The notes under the pieces were generated by a model that did not search any database, was not told the DNA's origin, and saw nothing but the letters and a program-made list of their open reading frames with translations. The position numbers and the translations under genes were made by a program. From Vogesella sp. LIG4 (GTDB lineage Bacteria > Pseudomonadota > Gammaproteobacteria > Burkholderiales > Chromobacteriaceae): a stretch of 64,000 bases of DNA. Below are positions 1-8,408 of the stretch, one piece after another (position 1 is the first letter of the stretch; every line of letters starts with the position of its first letter). The stretch covers positions 1,311,215 through 1,375,214 of the forward strand of contig NZ_LT607802.1 of assembly GCF_900090205.1 (NCBI RefSeq). The letters run 5' to 3'.

Positions 1-1
1 C

Positions 2-97
2 GCCGGCACGCTGTTCACCTACGGCCCGATCTGGGGCGCCATCATCCTCACCGGCATTCACACCCTGCGTCAGCAGCGCCGCCTGCAGCTGGCCTGA
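2..97 (+). CDS. C-terminal fragment of a membrane transporter (RarD/EamA-like)
   Basis: Only the last 31 residues and a TGA stop are inside the window. They read as one hydrophobic segment (TYGPIWGAIILTGIHTL) followed by a basic tail (RQQRRLQLA). That pattern resembles the last helix of RarD/EamA-type drug/metabolite transporters. The family is a guess from a short tail, and the start lies upstream of the window. Confidence 0.4.
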   Translation, partial: AGTLFTYGPIWGAIILTGIHTLRQQRRLQLA

Positions 98-245
98 GCC
101 GACAAGGGGTTGGCCGCAGGGCCGGCTGCTGCCGGCAGTGTGCTATATGGTAATTGTCTGAAATGGCGCAACGGCGCGGGACAGCGGGATTCTATATGCC
201 AGAATTCCGACTCCCTGAACAATCTCTTGAGTGGAGGGCTTCACC

Positions 246-500
246 ATGTTGCACATCCTCTGGATGTTCATTGTCGGTATCGTTGTTGGTGCCATCGCCA
301 GGCTCATCATGCCCGGTTCGGAACACCTCGGCCTGCTCATGACCGGTGTGCTGGGCATCGCCGGCTCGTTCGTGGGCGGCTTCATCGCCCGTCTGATCAG
401 CCCGCCGGCCGAGGGCGCCATGCTCCATCCGGCCGGGCTGGTGCTATCGGTGATCGGCGCGCTCATCCTGCTGTACGCCTGGCACCACCTGGCGCGCTGA
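246..500 (+). CDS. GlsB/YeaQ/YmgE family small membrane protein
   Basis: The product is 84 aa with three hydrophobic glycine-rich segments. It opens MLHILWMFIVGIVVGAIARLIMP and has the GVLGIAGSFVGGFIARLI repeat typical of the transglycosylase-associated (GlsB/YeaQ/YmgE) family. These are inner-membrane proteins, often stress-induced, with no established activity. The ATG at 246 is preferred over a GTG at 231 because GGAGG at 233-237 lies 8 bases upstream of it. The gene stands alone, separated from both neighbours by more than 140 bases. Confidence 0.85.
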   Translation: MLHILWMFIVGIVVGAIARLIMPGSEHLGLLMTGVLGIAGSFVGGFIARLISPPAEGAMLHPAGLVLSVIGALILLYAWHHLAR

Positions 501-726
501 CGCAGCGGCCTTCCCTGCCGGCCGCGGGCATCTGCCTGCGGCCGATTTTCTTTCCTTTCCGCGTTCTGTCAGTCGCCACCGCCTGCGGTGCGCATCCTTT
601 TGCTGCCACGGCAGTCATATCAGCTTGCCCTATAAAATTTCGATAAAACGTTGATTTTATTGAGATCATGGCCGCCTCCCTATACTGCAGCCACTTCGGA
701 ACTCGGGCCGATGCCGGGAGGTGGTG
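501..726. other. Intergenic region 501-726
   Basis: This GC-rich stretch downstream of the GlsB-like gene (cggccttccctgccggccg) could form a weak hairpin. From about 630 the sequence becomes AT-rich (tataaaatttcgataaaac, then ttgattttattgagatcatg) and probably carries the promoter of the solute-binding protein gene. I see no convincing ORF in it. Confidence 0.4.
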
Positions 727-1980
727 ATGCGAAGCATCCGATGCGGCTGGCTGTGGCTGGCCCTGCTGCTGGCCGACCCGGCCCGGGCGGTGGATGTACC
801 GCCCGATCTCACGCTGGCCTTCATGGTCAGCTCTGGTGCACAGCGCAGTGCCTGGGCCGATATCGTGGCGGCGTTCCGCCACGATAATCCGGATATCCGG
901 GTGCGCAATCTGGTGTTCGGGCAGGAGGATTACAAACAGGACACGGCGCTGCAGCTGCAGCGCCGTGAAGTCGATCTGGCGTTCTGGTTTGCCGGGCAGC
1001 GCCTGCAGCGGGCGGTACGCCTGGGCTGGCTGCTGCCGGTGGACGACCTGCTGTCGCCGGCGTTGCGGGAACGTTTTGTGCCGGCGGTAATGCGCGGGTT
1101 GCGGCAAGGCGGGCACTACTGGGCGGTGCCGGTCAGCTACTACCCGTGGGGGCTGCTGTACCGCCGCTCGCTGTTTGCCGCGCTGGGGCTGCGCGTGCCG
1201 GCCACCTGGGCGCAGTTCCTCAGCATCCTGCAGCACTTGCAGGCGGTGGGTATCGCGCCGCTGGGGCTGGGCGCGAAAAGCGGCTGGCCGGCGGCGGCAT
1301 GGTTCGATTACCTGGATCTGCGCCTGAACGGCGGCCGCTTCCACCGGCAGCTGCTGGCCGGCCGGGCCGACTGCCGCGACCCGCGCGTGGCGGCGGTGCT
1401 GGCGCAGTGGCAGGCGCTGCTGCGTGCCGGCATGTTCCAGCCCGGCGCGGCGGACAGGGAATGGGACGAGGTGCTGCCCTATCTGTACCGCTACCAGGTG
1501 GGCATGGTGCTGGCCGGCTCGTTCGCGCTGGCCTATATGCCGCGTACGGTGCTGGCCGACATCGGTTTCATTCCGTTTCCGGCAATGAATGCGCGGCAAC
1601 CGCGAGTGGAGGATGCGCCGCTGGACGTGCTGGTGCGCCCCAGGACCAGCCGGCATGGTGCGGCGGCACGGCGCTTCATCGACTTCCTGCTGACGCATGG
1701 CGAACTGCTGGCCCGGTATGGCGAGACCGCCTTCCAGCTGCTGCCGCTGCGCGACGGCCCGCCGCCGGAGGCGCCGGTGCTGCGCGAAAGCCAGCAGTGG
1801 CTGGCACAGGCGGCGCAGCTATCGTTCTTCTTCGACAGGGATGCTACGCCGGCACTGAGTGAGGCGGCGTTGCCGGCTTTCCGCCGCTTTCTGCTGCCGC
1901 CTTACGATAGCGGGCAGTTGTGGCACAGCCTGTGCCCACGCTTTCCCTCGCTGGAGCGGGTGCATCGCCTGGGTGGCTGA
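727..1980 (+). CDS. Extracellular solute-binding protein, family 1 (orphan)
   Basis: The product is 417 aa. A signal peptide (MRSIRCGWLWLALLLADPARA) is followed by a mature domain resembling sugar ABC-transporter binding proteins. Seen features include an early LTLAFMVSSGAQRSAWADIVAAF strand-helix, an AVPVSYYPWGLLYRRSLFAALGL hinge region, and a C-terminal AARRFIDFLLTHGELLARYG helix. The ATG at 727 follows GGGAGG at 716-721. No permease or ATPase gene is adjacent, so it either works with a distant ABC system or acts as a periplasmic sensor. The ligand cannot be deduced. Confidence 0.75.
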   Translation: MRSIRCGWLWLALLLADPARAVDVPPDLTLAFMVSSGAQRSAWADIVAAFRHDNPDIRVRNLVFGQEDYKQDTALQLQRREVDLAFWFAGQRLQRAVRLGWLLPVDDLLSPALRERFVPAVMRGLRQGGHYWAVPVSYYPWGLLYRRSLFAALGLRVPATWAQFLSILQHLQAVGIAPLGLGAKSGWPAAAWFDYLDLRLNGGRFHRQLLAGRADCRDPRVAAVLAQWQALLRAGMFQPGAADREWDEVLPYLYRYQVGMVLAGSFALAYMPRTVLADIGFIPFPAMNARQPRVEDAPLDVLVRPRTSRHGAAARRFIDFLLTHGELLARYGETAFQLLPLRDGPPPEAPVLRESQQWLAQAAQLSFFFDRDATPALSEAALPAFRRFLLPPYDSGQLWHSLCPRFPSLERVHRLGG

Positions 1981-2029
1981 AGCCGCCCGCGCCGGCGTTG
2001 CGGCCAACCTTGAGCTGTTCACCAGCCGC

Positions 2030-3223
2030 TTACCACCCTGCCGGCAGGCGGTCAAAGCGCAGCTGCGGCGTGCCGTGCCAGTCGGCCACGCGCTGCAGCG
2101 CCTTGATGATGTCGTCGCGCAGGCGCTGGCTGAGCCGCACGCCGGGTTCCAGGTACAGCGCTTTTACTTCGAACACGCCCTGCGCGCGATGCGCCTTGGC
2201 ATCCAGCCGCCCCGCCAGCCGGCCGCGCAGCAGCAAGGGCAGCACGAAGTAGCCGTACTGGCGCCTGGGTGCCGGGGTGTAGCACTCGATGCGGTAGTCG
2301 AAGCCCCACAACTCGCTGGCGCGCTTGCGGTCCCACACGATGGGGTCGAATGGCGACAGCACGCTGCAGGCGCTGGCGGCCAGTTGCTCGCTTGCGGCCA
2401 ACGTCAGCTGCGGCTGCAGGCTGTGGTGGACGAAGAAGTCGCCCTTCAGACCATCCACCCGCACCGGCAGCAGTTCGCCGGCGTCGGCCAGCGCGTGCAG
2501 GCTGGCGGCATCGTTGCCGCGGCGCAGCCGGTAGTAATCGGCCACCCAGCCGGCCTTCACCAGCCCCAGCGCGCGGCAGCTGGCGCGGATCATGTCCAGC
2601 CGCGCCTCGTCATCGCCGGGCAGGTGGGCGGCATCGTTCCACTCCGGCAGCACGCGCTCGGCGATGTCGTATACGCGCTGGAAGTTCTGCCGCTCGCGCA
2701 CCATCAGCCGGCCGCTGGTGAACAGCACTTCCAGGTGGCGTTTTTCCGGTTTCCAGTCCCACCAGCCGTTGCCCTTGCCGCTACGGCGTTCGAAGTCGCG
2801 CGAGCGTACCGGGCCGTTGTCGCGGATGTGGCTAATGAGCTGCTCGATGTCGGCCTGGTGCTTTTTCATCCATTCCACCGAGAACTTCCAGCCCATGGCC
2901 GCCGGGTTCAGCATGCGGTGGCGCAGCAGGCGGTAGTCCTCGCGCGGCACGAAGCAGGCTTCGTGCGCCCAGTATTCGAACAGCGCGCCCTCGGCCAGCA
3001 GCTCGTCCAGCCAGGCCGGGTCGTAGGCGCCCAGGCGGCTGAACAGCACCAGGTAGGGGCTGCGCGCCACCACGCTGATGGTGTCGATCTGCAGCAGCGC
3101 CATGCGGCGGATGGCGGCCAGCACGTCGGCCTTGGCGGCCTTGCGCCGCGGGGTGGTCAGCATGCCCTGCGCGGCCAGGTGCAGCGCGCGGGCGGCGGGC
3201 AGGGATAGCAGGGTGTGGCTCAT
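2030..3223 (-). CDS. ycaQ: YcaQ/AlkX-type winged-helix DNA glycosylase
   Basis: The 397 aa product matches the YcaQ family (DUF1006, HTH_42), whose E. coli member is a DNA glycosylase that unhooks interstrand crosslinks. The N-terminal helices contain LLQIDTISVV with Gln45 and Asp47. This corresponds to the Q-x-D catalytic motif of the YcaQ branch, whereas the AlkZ branch has Q-x-Q. The later blocks FEYWAHEACFVP, LDPFDPIVWDRKRASELWGFDYRIECY-like segments and the C-terminal GVRLSQRLRDDIIKALQRVADWHG are typical of the family. It is convergent with the solute-binding gene across a 49 bp gap that contains one copy of the window-wide 10-mer, and a second copy lies inside the gene (2393-2402). It is probably a monocistronic repair gene. 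Confidence 0.85.
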   Translation of the reverse strand: MSHTLLSLPAARALHLAAQGMLTTPRRKAAKADVLAAIRRMALLQIDTISVVARSPYLVLFSRLGAYDPAWLDELLAEGALFEYWAHEACFVPREDYRLLRHRMLNPAAMGWKFSVEWMKKHQADIEQLISHIRDNGPVRSRDFERRSGKGNGWWDWKPEKRHLEVLFTSGRLMVRERQNFQRVYDIAERVLPEWNDAAHLPGDDEARLDMIRASCRALGLVKAGWVADYYRLRRGNDAASLHALADAGELLPVRVDGLKGDFFVHHSLQPQLTLAASEQLAASACSVLSPFDPIVWDRKRASELWGFDYRIECYTPAPRRQYGYFVLPLLLRGRLAGRLDAKAHRAQGVFEVKALYLEPGVRLSQRLRDDIIKALQRVADWHGTPQLRFDRLPAGW

Positions 3224-3497
3224 GATGACACTCGGGTGGAAAACACTGTGTGCAGCATAACGCAGCAGGCGCTCAAGGTTGGCCGCAGTATCATCCGCTA
3301 GCCTGAATCACCTGGCGCCTGCCTTACTACAATCCAGTGTGGGCGGGTGGTGGCGATCACCATGCTACAGCGTGGCCGCTGCCGGTACTGGCCACTAGGC
3401 CGGGCTGCCTTGTCGGCCCGGTGATGCCAATGTTATATGTCGCTTCCCGTAAACCTGACCGCAGCGGCAAGCCCGTTGCGGCATCGGAGTGTTCTTT

Positions 3498-5357
3498 ATG
3501 TATTCGTGGTTCGAACGTCGTCTCGACCCTTATCCCGACACCCCGCCGGCGCAGCCGCCGGCCGGTTTCCTGCCGTTTGTCTGGGCCGCCACCCTGGGGC
3601 TGCGCCGCCTGATCCTGCTGATGACGCTGCTCACTGCCGCCATCGGGGCATTCGAGGCCTTGCTGTTTTCCATGCTCGGTTCCATCGTCGACTGGCTCAG
3701 CCACGTGCCGCCGGCACAGCTGTGGAGCAGGGAACAGCACAACCTGCTGCTGCTGGCCGGCATCCTGCTGGCCAGCCCGCTGCTGATCTGGCTGCAGGCG
3801 ATGTGCAAGTACCAGGGGCTGTCCGGTAACTTCCCCATGCGCCTGCGCTGGCATTACCACCGCCACCTGCTGGGCCAGAGCATGGGCTTCTACCAGGACG
3901 AATTCGCCGGCCGCGTGTCCGCCAAGGTGATGCAGACCGCACTGGCAGTGCGCGACACGGTGATGATCGTCACCGACATCCTGGTATTCGTGGTGATCTA
4001 CTTCGTCACCATGGTGGCGGTGGCCGGCAGCTTCGACCGCCTGCTGCTGTGGCCATTCGTGGCCTGGCTGGTGCTGTACGTGCTGACGCTGCGCTTCTTC
4101 GTGCCGCGCCTGGGCAAGGCGGCCAAGGCGCAGGCCGATGCGCGCAGCCTGATGACCGGCCGCGTTACCGATGCCTACACCAATATCGCCACGGTGAAGC
4201 TGTTTGCGCACAGCGCCTACGAGGCCGGCTTTGCCAGGAGCGCCATGCGCGAGTTCATGGCCACCGTCTACCGCCAGATGCGGCTGGTCAGCGGCTTCGA
4301 GGTGGTGAACCACGTGCTGAGCATGGGGCTGATCGCCAGCACCGCCGGCGCCACGCTGTGGCTGTGGAGCCGCGGCCAGGTGGGCATAGGCGCGGTGGCG
4401 GCAGCCACCGCCATGGCGCTGCGGCTGAACGGCATCTCGCACTGGATCATGTGGGAGATGTCCAGCCTGTTCGAGCAGATCGGCACGGTGCAGGATGGCA
4501 TCAACACCCTGGCGCGGCCGATCGCCATTACCGATGCGGCGGGTGCTGCGCCGCTGCAGGTGGCGCGCGGCGAAGTCCGCTTCGATAACGTGAGCTTTGC
4601 CTACGGCGGCGAGCGGCCGGTGGTGGATCACCTCAACCTCACCATCCGCCCCGGCGAGAAGATCGGCCTGGTTGGCCGCAGCGGCGCCGGTAAGTCCACC
4701 ATCGTCAACCTGCTGCTGCGCTTCTACGACGTGGAAGGCGGCCGCATCCTGATCGATGGCCAGGACGTGCGCGCGGTAACGCAGGACAGCCTGCGTGCGC
4801 AGGTGGGCATGGTGACGCAGGACACCTCGCTGCTGCACCGCTCGGTGCGCGACAACCTGCTGTACGGCCGGCCGGATGCCGGCGAGGCGGCGATGGTGGC
4901 CGCCGCGCAGAAGGCCGAGGCGCACGAGTTCATCCTGGAGCTGAGCGACCCGCACGGCCGCCGCGGCTACGATGCCCACGTCGGCGAGCGCGGCGTGAAG
5001 CTGTCCGGCGGCCAGCGCCAGCGGGTGGCCATCGCCCGGGTGATGCTGAAGGACGCGCCGATCCTGCTGCTGGACGAGGCTACCAGCGCGCTGGATTCCG
5101 AGGTGGAAGCGGCCATCCAGGGCAGCCTGTACCGGCTGATGGAAGGCAAGACCGTGGTGGCCATCGCCCACCGCCTGTCCACCATCGCCGCCATGGACCG
5201 GCTGATCGTGCTGGACAAGGGCCGCATCGTGGAAGAGGGCGACCACGCCAGCCTGCTGGCCAGGGGCGGCCTGTACGCACGGCTGTGGGCGCACCAGAGC
5301 GGCGGTTTCCTCGGCGAGGAGCTGGACCCGGACGAAGAGGCCGAACTGGCAGGTTGA
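3498..5357 (+). CDS. ABC exporter, fused permease-ATPase (half transporter)
   Basis: The 619 aa protein has an N-terminal six-helix membrane domain (about residues 30-330) and a C-terminal nucleotide-binding domain. Walker A GRSGAGKST is at 393-401, the LSGGQ signature at 502-506, and Walker B ILLLDEA at 522-528, followed by the H-loop AIAHRLSTI. It resembles the MsbA/multidrug group and would act as a dimer in the inner membrane; the substrate is unknown. ATG 3498 has GGAG at 3486-3489, 8 bases upstream. A copy of the 10-mer (4671-4680) runs into the Walker A codons. It is a single-gene unit. Confidence 0.85.
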   Translation: MYSWFERRLDPYPDTPPAQPPAGFLPFVWAATLGLRRLILLMTLLTAAIGAFEALLFSMLGSIVDWLSHVPPAQLWSREQHNLLLLAGILLASPLLIWLQAMCKYQGLSGNFPMRLRWHYHRHLLGQSMGFYQDEFAGRVSAKVMQTALAVRDTVMIVTDILVFVVIYFVTMVAVAGSFDRLLLWPFVAWLVLYVLTLRFFVPRLGKAAKAQADARSLMTGRVTDAYTNIATVKLFAHSAYEAGFARSAMREFMATVYRQMRLVSGFEVVNHVLSMGLIASTAGATLWLWSRGQVGIGAVAAATAMALRLNGISHWIMWEMSSLFEQIGTVQDGINTLARPIAITDAAGAAPLQVARGEVRFDNVSFAYGGERPVVDHLNLTIRPGEKIGLVGRSGAGKSTIVNLLLRFYDVEGGRILIDGQDVRAVTQDSLRAQVGMVTQDTSLLHRSVRDNLLYGRPDAGEAAMVAAAQKAEAHEFILELSDPHGRRGYDAHVGERGVKLSGGQRQRVAIARVMLKDAPILLLDEATSALDSEVEAAIQGSLYRLMEGKTVVAIAHRLSTIAAMDRLIVLDKGRIVEEGDHASLLARGGLYARLWAHQSGGFLGEELDPDEEAELAG

Positions 5358-5670
5358 GCAGCGGCATGGCGCGATATTTCATGCCACCGGGGTTTTTCAT
5401 GTGCTGGCCGCTTTGGCAACAAAGTAGTTATCCGACTACCTGACAATCGTCTGTTTCGACCGATTTGCGCTTTTTGCGCAACAAAAAGCCGTGACCGATG
5501 CATAAAAAGCGTCGCGTCACGGCAGATTTCCGTCGTGCCTGAACCTCTGGGACTACAGCTCGGCGATAATGCCGCAGCCCCTACTCAGGGCGACCTACCA
5601 GACCTGACCTGGCCACAGCATTCAGGCGGGTTTTGTCGGTTGCTCTGCCATTGAAATCGCAGAGGTAGAT
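5358..5670. other. Intergenic region before pckG, with two inverted repeats
   Basis: The 313 bp gap has no ORF. Just after the exporter, ggcatg...catgcc (5364-5386) followed by ggggtttttc may terminate it. Further on there is a short palindrome tttgcgctttttgcgcaac (about 5464-5482) and an inverted repeat gccgtgac (5488-5495) / gtcacggc (5516-5523) with a 20-base spacer. The latter could be a regulator site for pckG. The leader after it is about 145 bp long. Confidence 0.45.
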
Positions 5671-7494
5671 ATGTCCTTGCAAGTACCCTCCTACATCCAG
5701 CATCAGAAACTCATCGATTGGGTGGCCGAAGTCGCCGCCCTCACCAAGCCTGCCGCCATCCACTGGGTGGATGGTTCCGACGCCGAAAACAGCCAGCTGC
5801 TGGCGCAGATGGTGGCCGCCGGCACCCTGAAGGCCCTGAACCCGGAAAAGCGCCCCAACTCCTACGCCGCCTTCTCCGACCCGTCCGACGTGGCGCGGGT
5901 GGAAGACCGCACCTTCGTGTGCAGCAGCAAGCGTGAAGATGCCGGCCCGAACAACAACTGGCAGGCGCCGGAAGAGATGCGCGCCACCCTGAACGGCCTG
6001 TTCGACGGCTGCATGGCCGGCCGTACCATGTACGTGATTCCGTTCAGCATGGGCCCGCTGGGCAGCCCGATCGCCCATATCGGCATCGAGATCACCGACT
6101 CGCCCTACGTGGTGGCGTCGATGCGCATCATGACCCGCATGGGCCGCAATGTGTACGAAGTGCTGGGTACCGACGGCGACTTCGTGCCCTGCGTGCACAC
6201 CGTGGGCGCACCGTTGGCCGCAGGCCAGGCCGACAAGCCGTGGCCGTGCAACCCGGACACCAAGTACATCGTGCACTTCCCGGAAAGCCGCGAGATCTGG
6301 TCCTACGGCTCCGGCTACGGCGGCAACGCGCTGCTGGGCAAGAAGTGCTTCGCGCTGCGCATCGCCTCCACCATGGGCCGCGACCAGGGCTGGCTGGCCG
6401 AGCACATGCTGATTCTGGGCGTGGAAAACCCGCAGGGCGAGAAATCCTACGTGGCCGCCGCCTTCCCCAGCGCCTGCGGCAAGACCAACTTCGCCATGCT
6501 GATTCCGCCCAAGAGCTACAACGGCTGGAAAGTCAGCACCGTGGGTGACGACATCGCCTGGATCAAGCCGGGCCAGGATGGCCGCCTGTACGCCATCAAC
6601 CCGGAAAACGGCTACTTCGGCGTGGCGCCGGGCACCTCGGAGAAATCCAACCCCAACGCCATGGCCATGCTGCGCGAGAACGTGATCTTCACCAACGTGG
6701 CGCTGACCGACGACGGCGACGTGTGGTGGGAAGGCATGAGCAAGACCCCGCCGGCGCACCTGATCGACTGGCAGGGCCAGGACTGGACGCCGGAGATTGC
6801 CAAACAAACCGGCCGCAAGGCGGCGCATCCGAATGCGCGCTTTACCGTATCCGCCAAGCAGTGTCCGTCGCTGGATGCGGCATGGAACGACCCGGCCGGC
6901 GTGCCGATCTCGGCCTTCATCTTCGGTGGCCGCCGCTCCAGCACCGTGCCGCTGGTGTTCGAAGCCGCCAGCTGGGAAGAAGGCGTGTACCTGGCCGCCA
7001 CCATGGGCTCGGAAACCACCGCCGCCGCCTTTGGCGCGCAGGGTGTGACCCGCCGCGACCCGTTCGCCATGCTGCCGTTCTGCGGCTACCACATGGGCGA
7101 CTACTTCAACCACTGGCTGCAGATGGCCGGCCAGCTGCAGCAGCTGCCGCGCATCTTCTGCGTCAACTGGTTCCGCACCGACAAGGACGGCAACTTCCTG
7201 TGGCCGGGCTTCGGCGACAATATGCGCGTGCTGGAGTGGATGGTGGGTCGCGTGCAGGGCAAGGCACAGGCGCAGCGCAACGCGCTGGGCTGGGTGCCGG
7301 AGTACGGCCACCTGAACTGGGCCGGGCTGGATGAATTCAGCGCCGAGCACTTCGCGCAGCTGATGGCGCTGGACGCGCAAGCCTGGCAGCAGGAACTGGC
7401 CGCGCACGACGACTGGTTCGCCAAGCTGGCCGACCGTCTGCCGCCGCAGCTGGCCGCGCATCGTAGCAAGCTGGCTGCTGCGCTGACGGCTTGA
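5671..7494 (+). CDS. pckG: Phosphoenolpyruvate carboxykinase (GTP)
   Basis: The 607 aa enzyme catalyses oxaloacetate + GTP = PEP + GDP + CO2, the entry step of gluconeogenesis. The PEPCK-specific P-loop FPSACGKTN is present with ACGKTN at residues 268-273, close to the position in animal GTP enzymes. [36 protein letters not shown] and the [14 protein letters not shown] block are also diagnostic of the GTP rather than the ATP class. The length is normal for the family. It is monocistronic, followed by a strong terminator, and preceded by inverted repeats that may bind a regulator. One 10-mer copy lies at 6213-6222. Confidence 0.96.
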   Translation: MSLQVPSYIQHQKLIDWVAEVAALTKPAAIHWVDGSDAENSQLLAQMVAAGTLKALNPEKRPNSYAAFSDPSDVARVEDRTFVCSSKREDAGPNNNWQAPEEMRATLNGLFDGCMAGRTMYVIPFSMGPLGSPIAHIGIEITDSPYVVASMRIMTRMGRNVYEVLGTDGDFVPCVHTVGAPLAAGQADKPWPCNPDTKYIVHFPESREIWSYGSGYGGNALLGKKCFALRIASTMGRDQGWLAEHMLILGVENPQGEKSYVAAAFPSACGKTNFAMLIPPKSYNGWKVSTVGDDIAWIKPGQDGRLYAINPENGYFGVAPGTSEKSNPNAMAMLRENVIFTNVALTDDGDVWWEGMSKTPPAHLIDWQGQDWTPEIAKQTGRKAAHPNARFTVSAKQCPSLDAAWNDPAGVPISAFIFGGRRSSTVPLVFEAASWEEGVYLAATMGSETTAAAFGAQGVTRRDPFAMLPFCGYHMGDYFNHWLQMAGQLQQLPRIFCVNWFRTDKDGNFLWPGFGDNMRVLEWMVGRVQGKAQAQRNALGWVPEYGHLNWAGLDEFSAEHFAQLMALDAQAWQQELAAHDDWFAKLADRLPPQLAAHRSKLAAALTA

Positions 7495-7518
7495 GCCCCG
7501 GCCAAGCCGTTCGCAAAC

Positions 7519-7540
7519 AAGGCCGCCCACGGGCGGCCTT
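7519..7540 (+). terminator. Rho-independent terminator of pckG
   Basis: Ten-base perfect stem aaggccgccc / gggcggcctt with a 2-base AC loop, followed by gttgtttgtt. It lies 24 bases after the pckG stop. Confidence 0.8.
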
Positions 7541-7547
7541 GTTGTTT

Positions 7548-7567
7548 GTTGGCCGCATGCGGCCAAC
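7548..7567. repeat. Inverted pair of the 10-mer (20 bp palindrome)
   Basis: gttggccgca and tgcggccaac abut to give a 20 bp palindrome directly after the pckG terminator and 9 bases before the DnaA box pair. It is one of three or four inverted pairs of the recurrent 10-mer in the window. Confidence 0.8.
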
Positions 7568-7576
7568 CTTGCGGGT

Positions 7577-7596
7577 TGTGGATAAGTTTATCCACA
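7577..7596. promoter_or_regulatory. Two back-to-back perfect DnaA boxes
   Basis: tgtggataa (7577-7585) and ttatccaca (7588-7596) are both exact matches to the E. coli high-affinity DnaA box TTATCCACA. They are in inverted orientation, 2 bases apart, and form a 20 bp palindrome. They lie between convergent genes, so a promoter role is unlikely. A DnaA-titration or replication-control site is possible but not shown. Confidence 0.6.
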
Positions 7597-7619
7597 GCTT
7601 GGGCGCCAAATACGGTGCC

Positions 7620-7657
7620 TGCCATATCGTGACGCATGGTGCGGTCACGATATGGCA
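7620..7657. repeat. 13 bp perfect inverted repeat between pckG and the Sel1 gene
   Basis: tgccatatcgtga (7620-7632) and tcacgatatggca (7645-7657) pair perfectly around a 12-base spacer that can itself pair (cgc/gcg). No run of T follows on either strand, so it is not an obvious terminator for the Sel1 gene ending at 7678. It could be a protein site or an RNA 3' end. Confidence 0.6.
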
Positions 7658-7677
7658 AGGCTTTGAAAGGGAAGGGT

Positions 7678-8313
7678 TTATTCTGACGGGCTGACGCGGC
7701 GTGCCAGCGCGATGGCTTTCAGGCTGGCGGCGACATCGCCCTGTACGCCGGCGCGTGCATACCAGCGGATGGCGTTTTCCAGATCCTGACTCACACCGTC
7801 GCCGTGCTCGTACATGCTGGCGATCAGGTATTGCGCGCCGGCATCACCCTGTTCGGCGGCACGTTCATACCAGTAGGCGGCCATGTGCATGTCCTTGGGC
7901 GCACCGCGGCCCAGATAGTACTGGGTGCCCAGATCCAGCTCGGCGGCGCTGAGGCCCTGCAGGGCCGCGCGCATGAACCAGTGCGTGGCCTTGGCTTGCG
8001 AACGCGGCACGCCGTCGCCGTTTTCATACAGCAGGCCCAGCGCGTATTCGGCCAGCGGCAGCTGCTTGTCGGCTGCCACCCGCAGCCAGCGTATTGCCTT
8101 GTCGTGATTTACCGGCACCGACTCACCACGCCAGTGCATGATGGCCAGGTTGAAGGCCGCCACCCGGTTGCCTTCCACCGCAGCGCGCTGAAAGCGGTCG
8201 CGTGCCTGCTGCCAGCGCCCGGCCTGGTAATCCTGCCAGCCTTCGATTTCGGGTAGCGGGGCCTCCGCGTGGGCGAGGGAAGCCAGTAACAGTCCTATCC
8301 ACAGCAGCCGCAT
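7678..8313 (-). CDS. Secreted Sel1-repeat protein
   Basis: The 211 aa product has a signal peptide (MRLLWIGLLLASLAHA) and then four to five Sel1-like/TPR repeats. The repeat hallmarks are AxxxLxxxYxxGxGVxxDxxxAxxWxxxAAxQG, as in AEYALGLLYENGDGVPRSQ and AQYLIASMYEHGDGVSQD. Such proteins are usually periplasmic or outer-membrane adaptors for protein-protein contacts, with no enzymatic role. It lies 95 bp downstream of the REC-TPR gene on the same strand and may be co-transcribed with it. The partner is unknown. Confidence 0.8.
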   Translation of the reverse strand: MRLLWIGLLLASLAHAEAPLPEIEGWQDYQAGRWQQARDRFQRAAVEGNRVAAFNLAIMHWRGESVPVNHDKAIRWLRVAADKQLPLAEYALGLLYENGDGVPRSQAKATHWFMRAALQGLSAAELDLGTQYYLGRGAPKDMHMAAYWYERAAEQGDAGAQYLIASMYEHGDGVSQDLENAIRWYARAGVQGDVAASLKAIALARRVSPSE

Positions 8314-8408
8314 GATCGTTCCTTTCCCTCATCCTGGCCTGGCAACCGCGTCGCCTGCGCAAGGGCTTTGACCATGCTGCCGCTGATAAACTCCCGCGGA
8401 AGTCGCTG

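Noticed and set aside
5581..7566. A 661-codon open frame opposite pckG and a 645-codon frame opposite the ABC exporter (3357-5294)
   Set aside because: Both are antisense to strongly supported genes and have the same biased composition.
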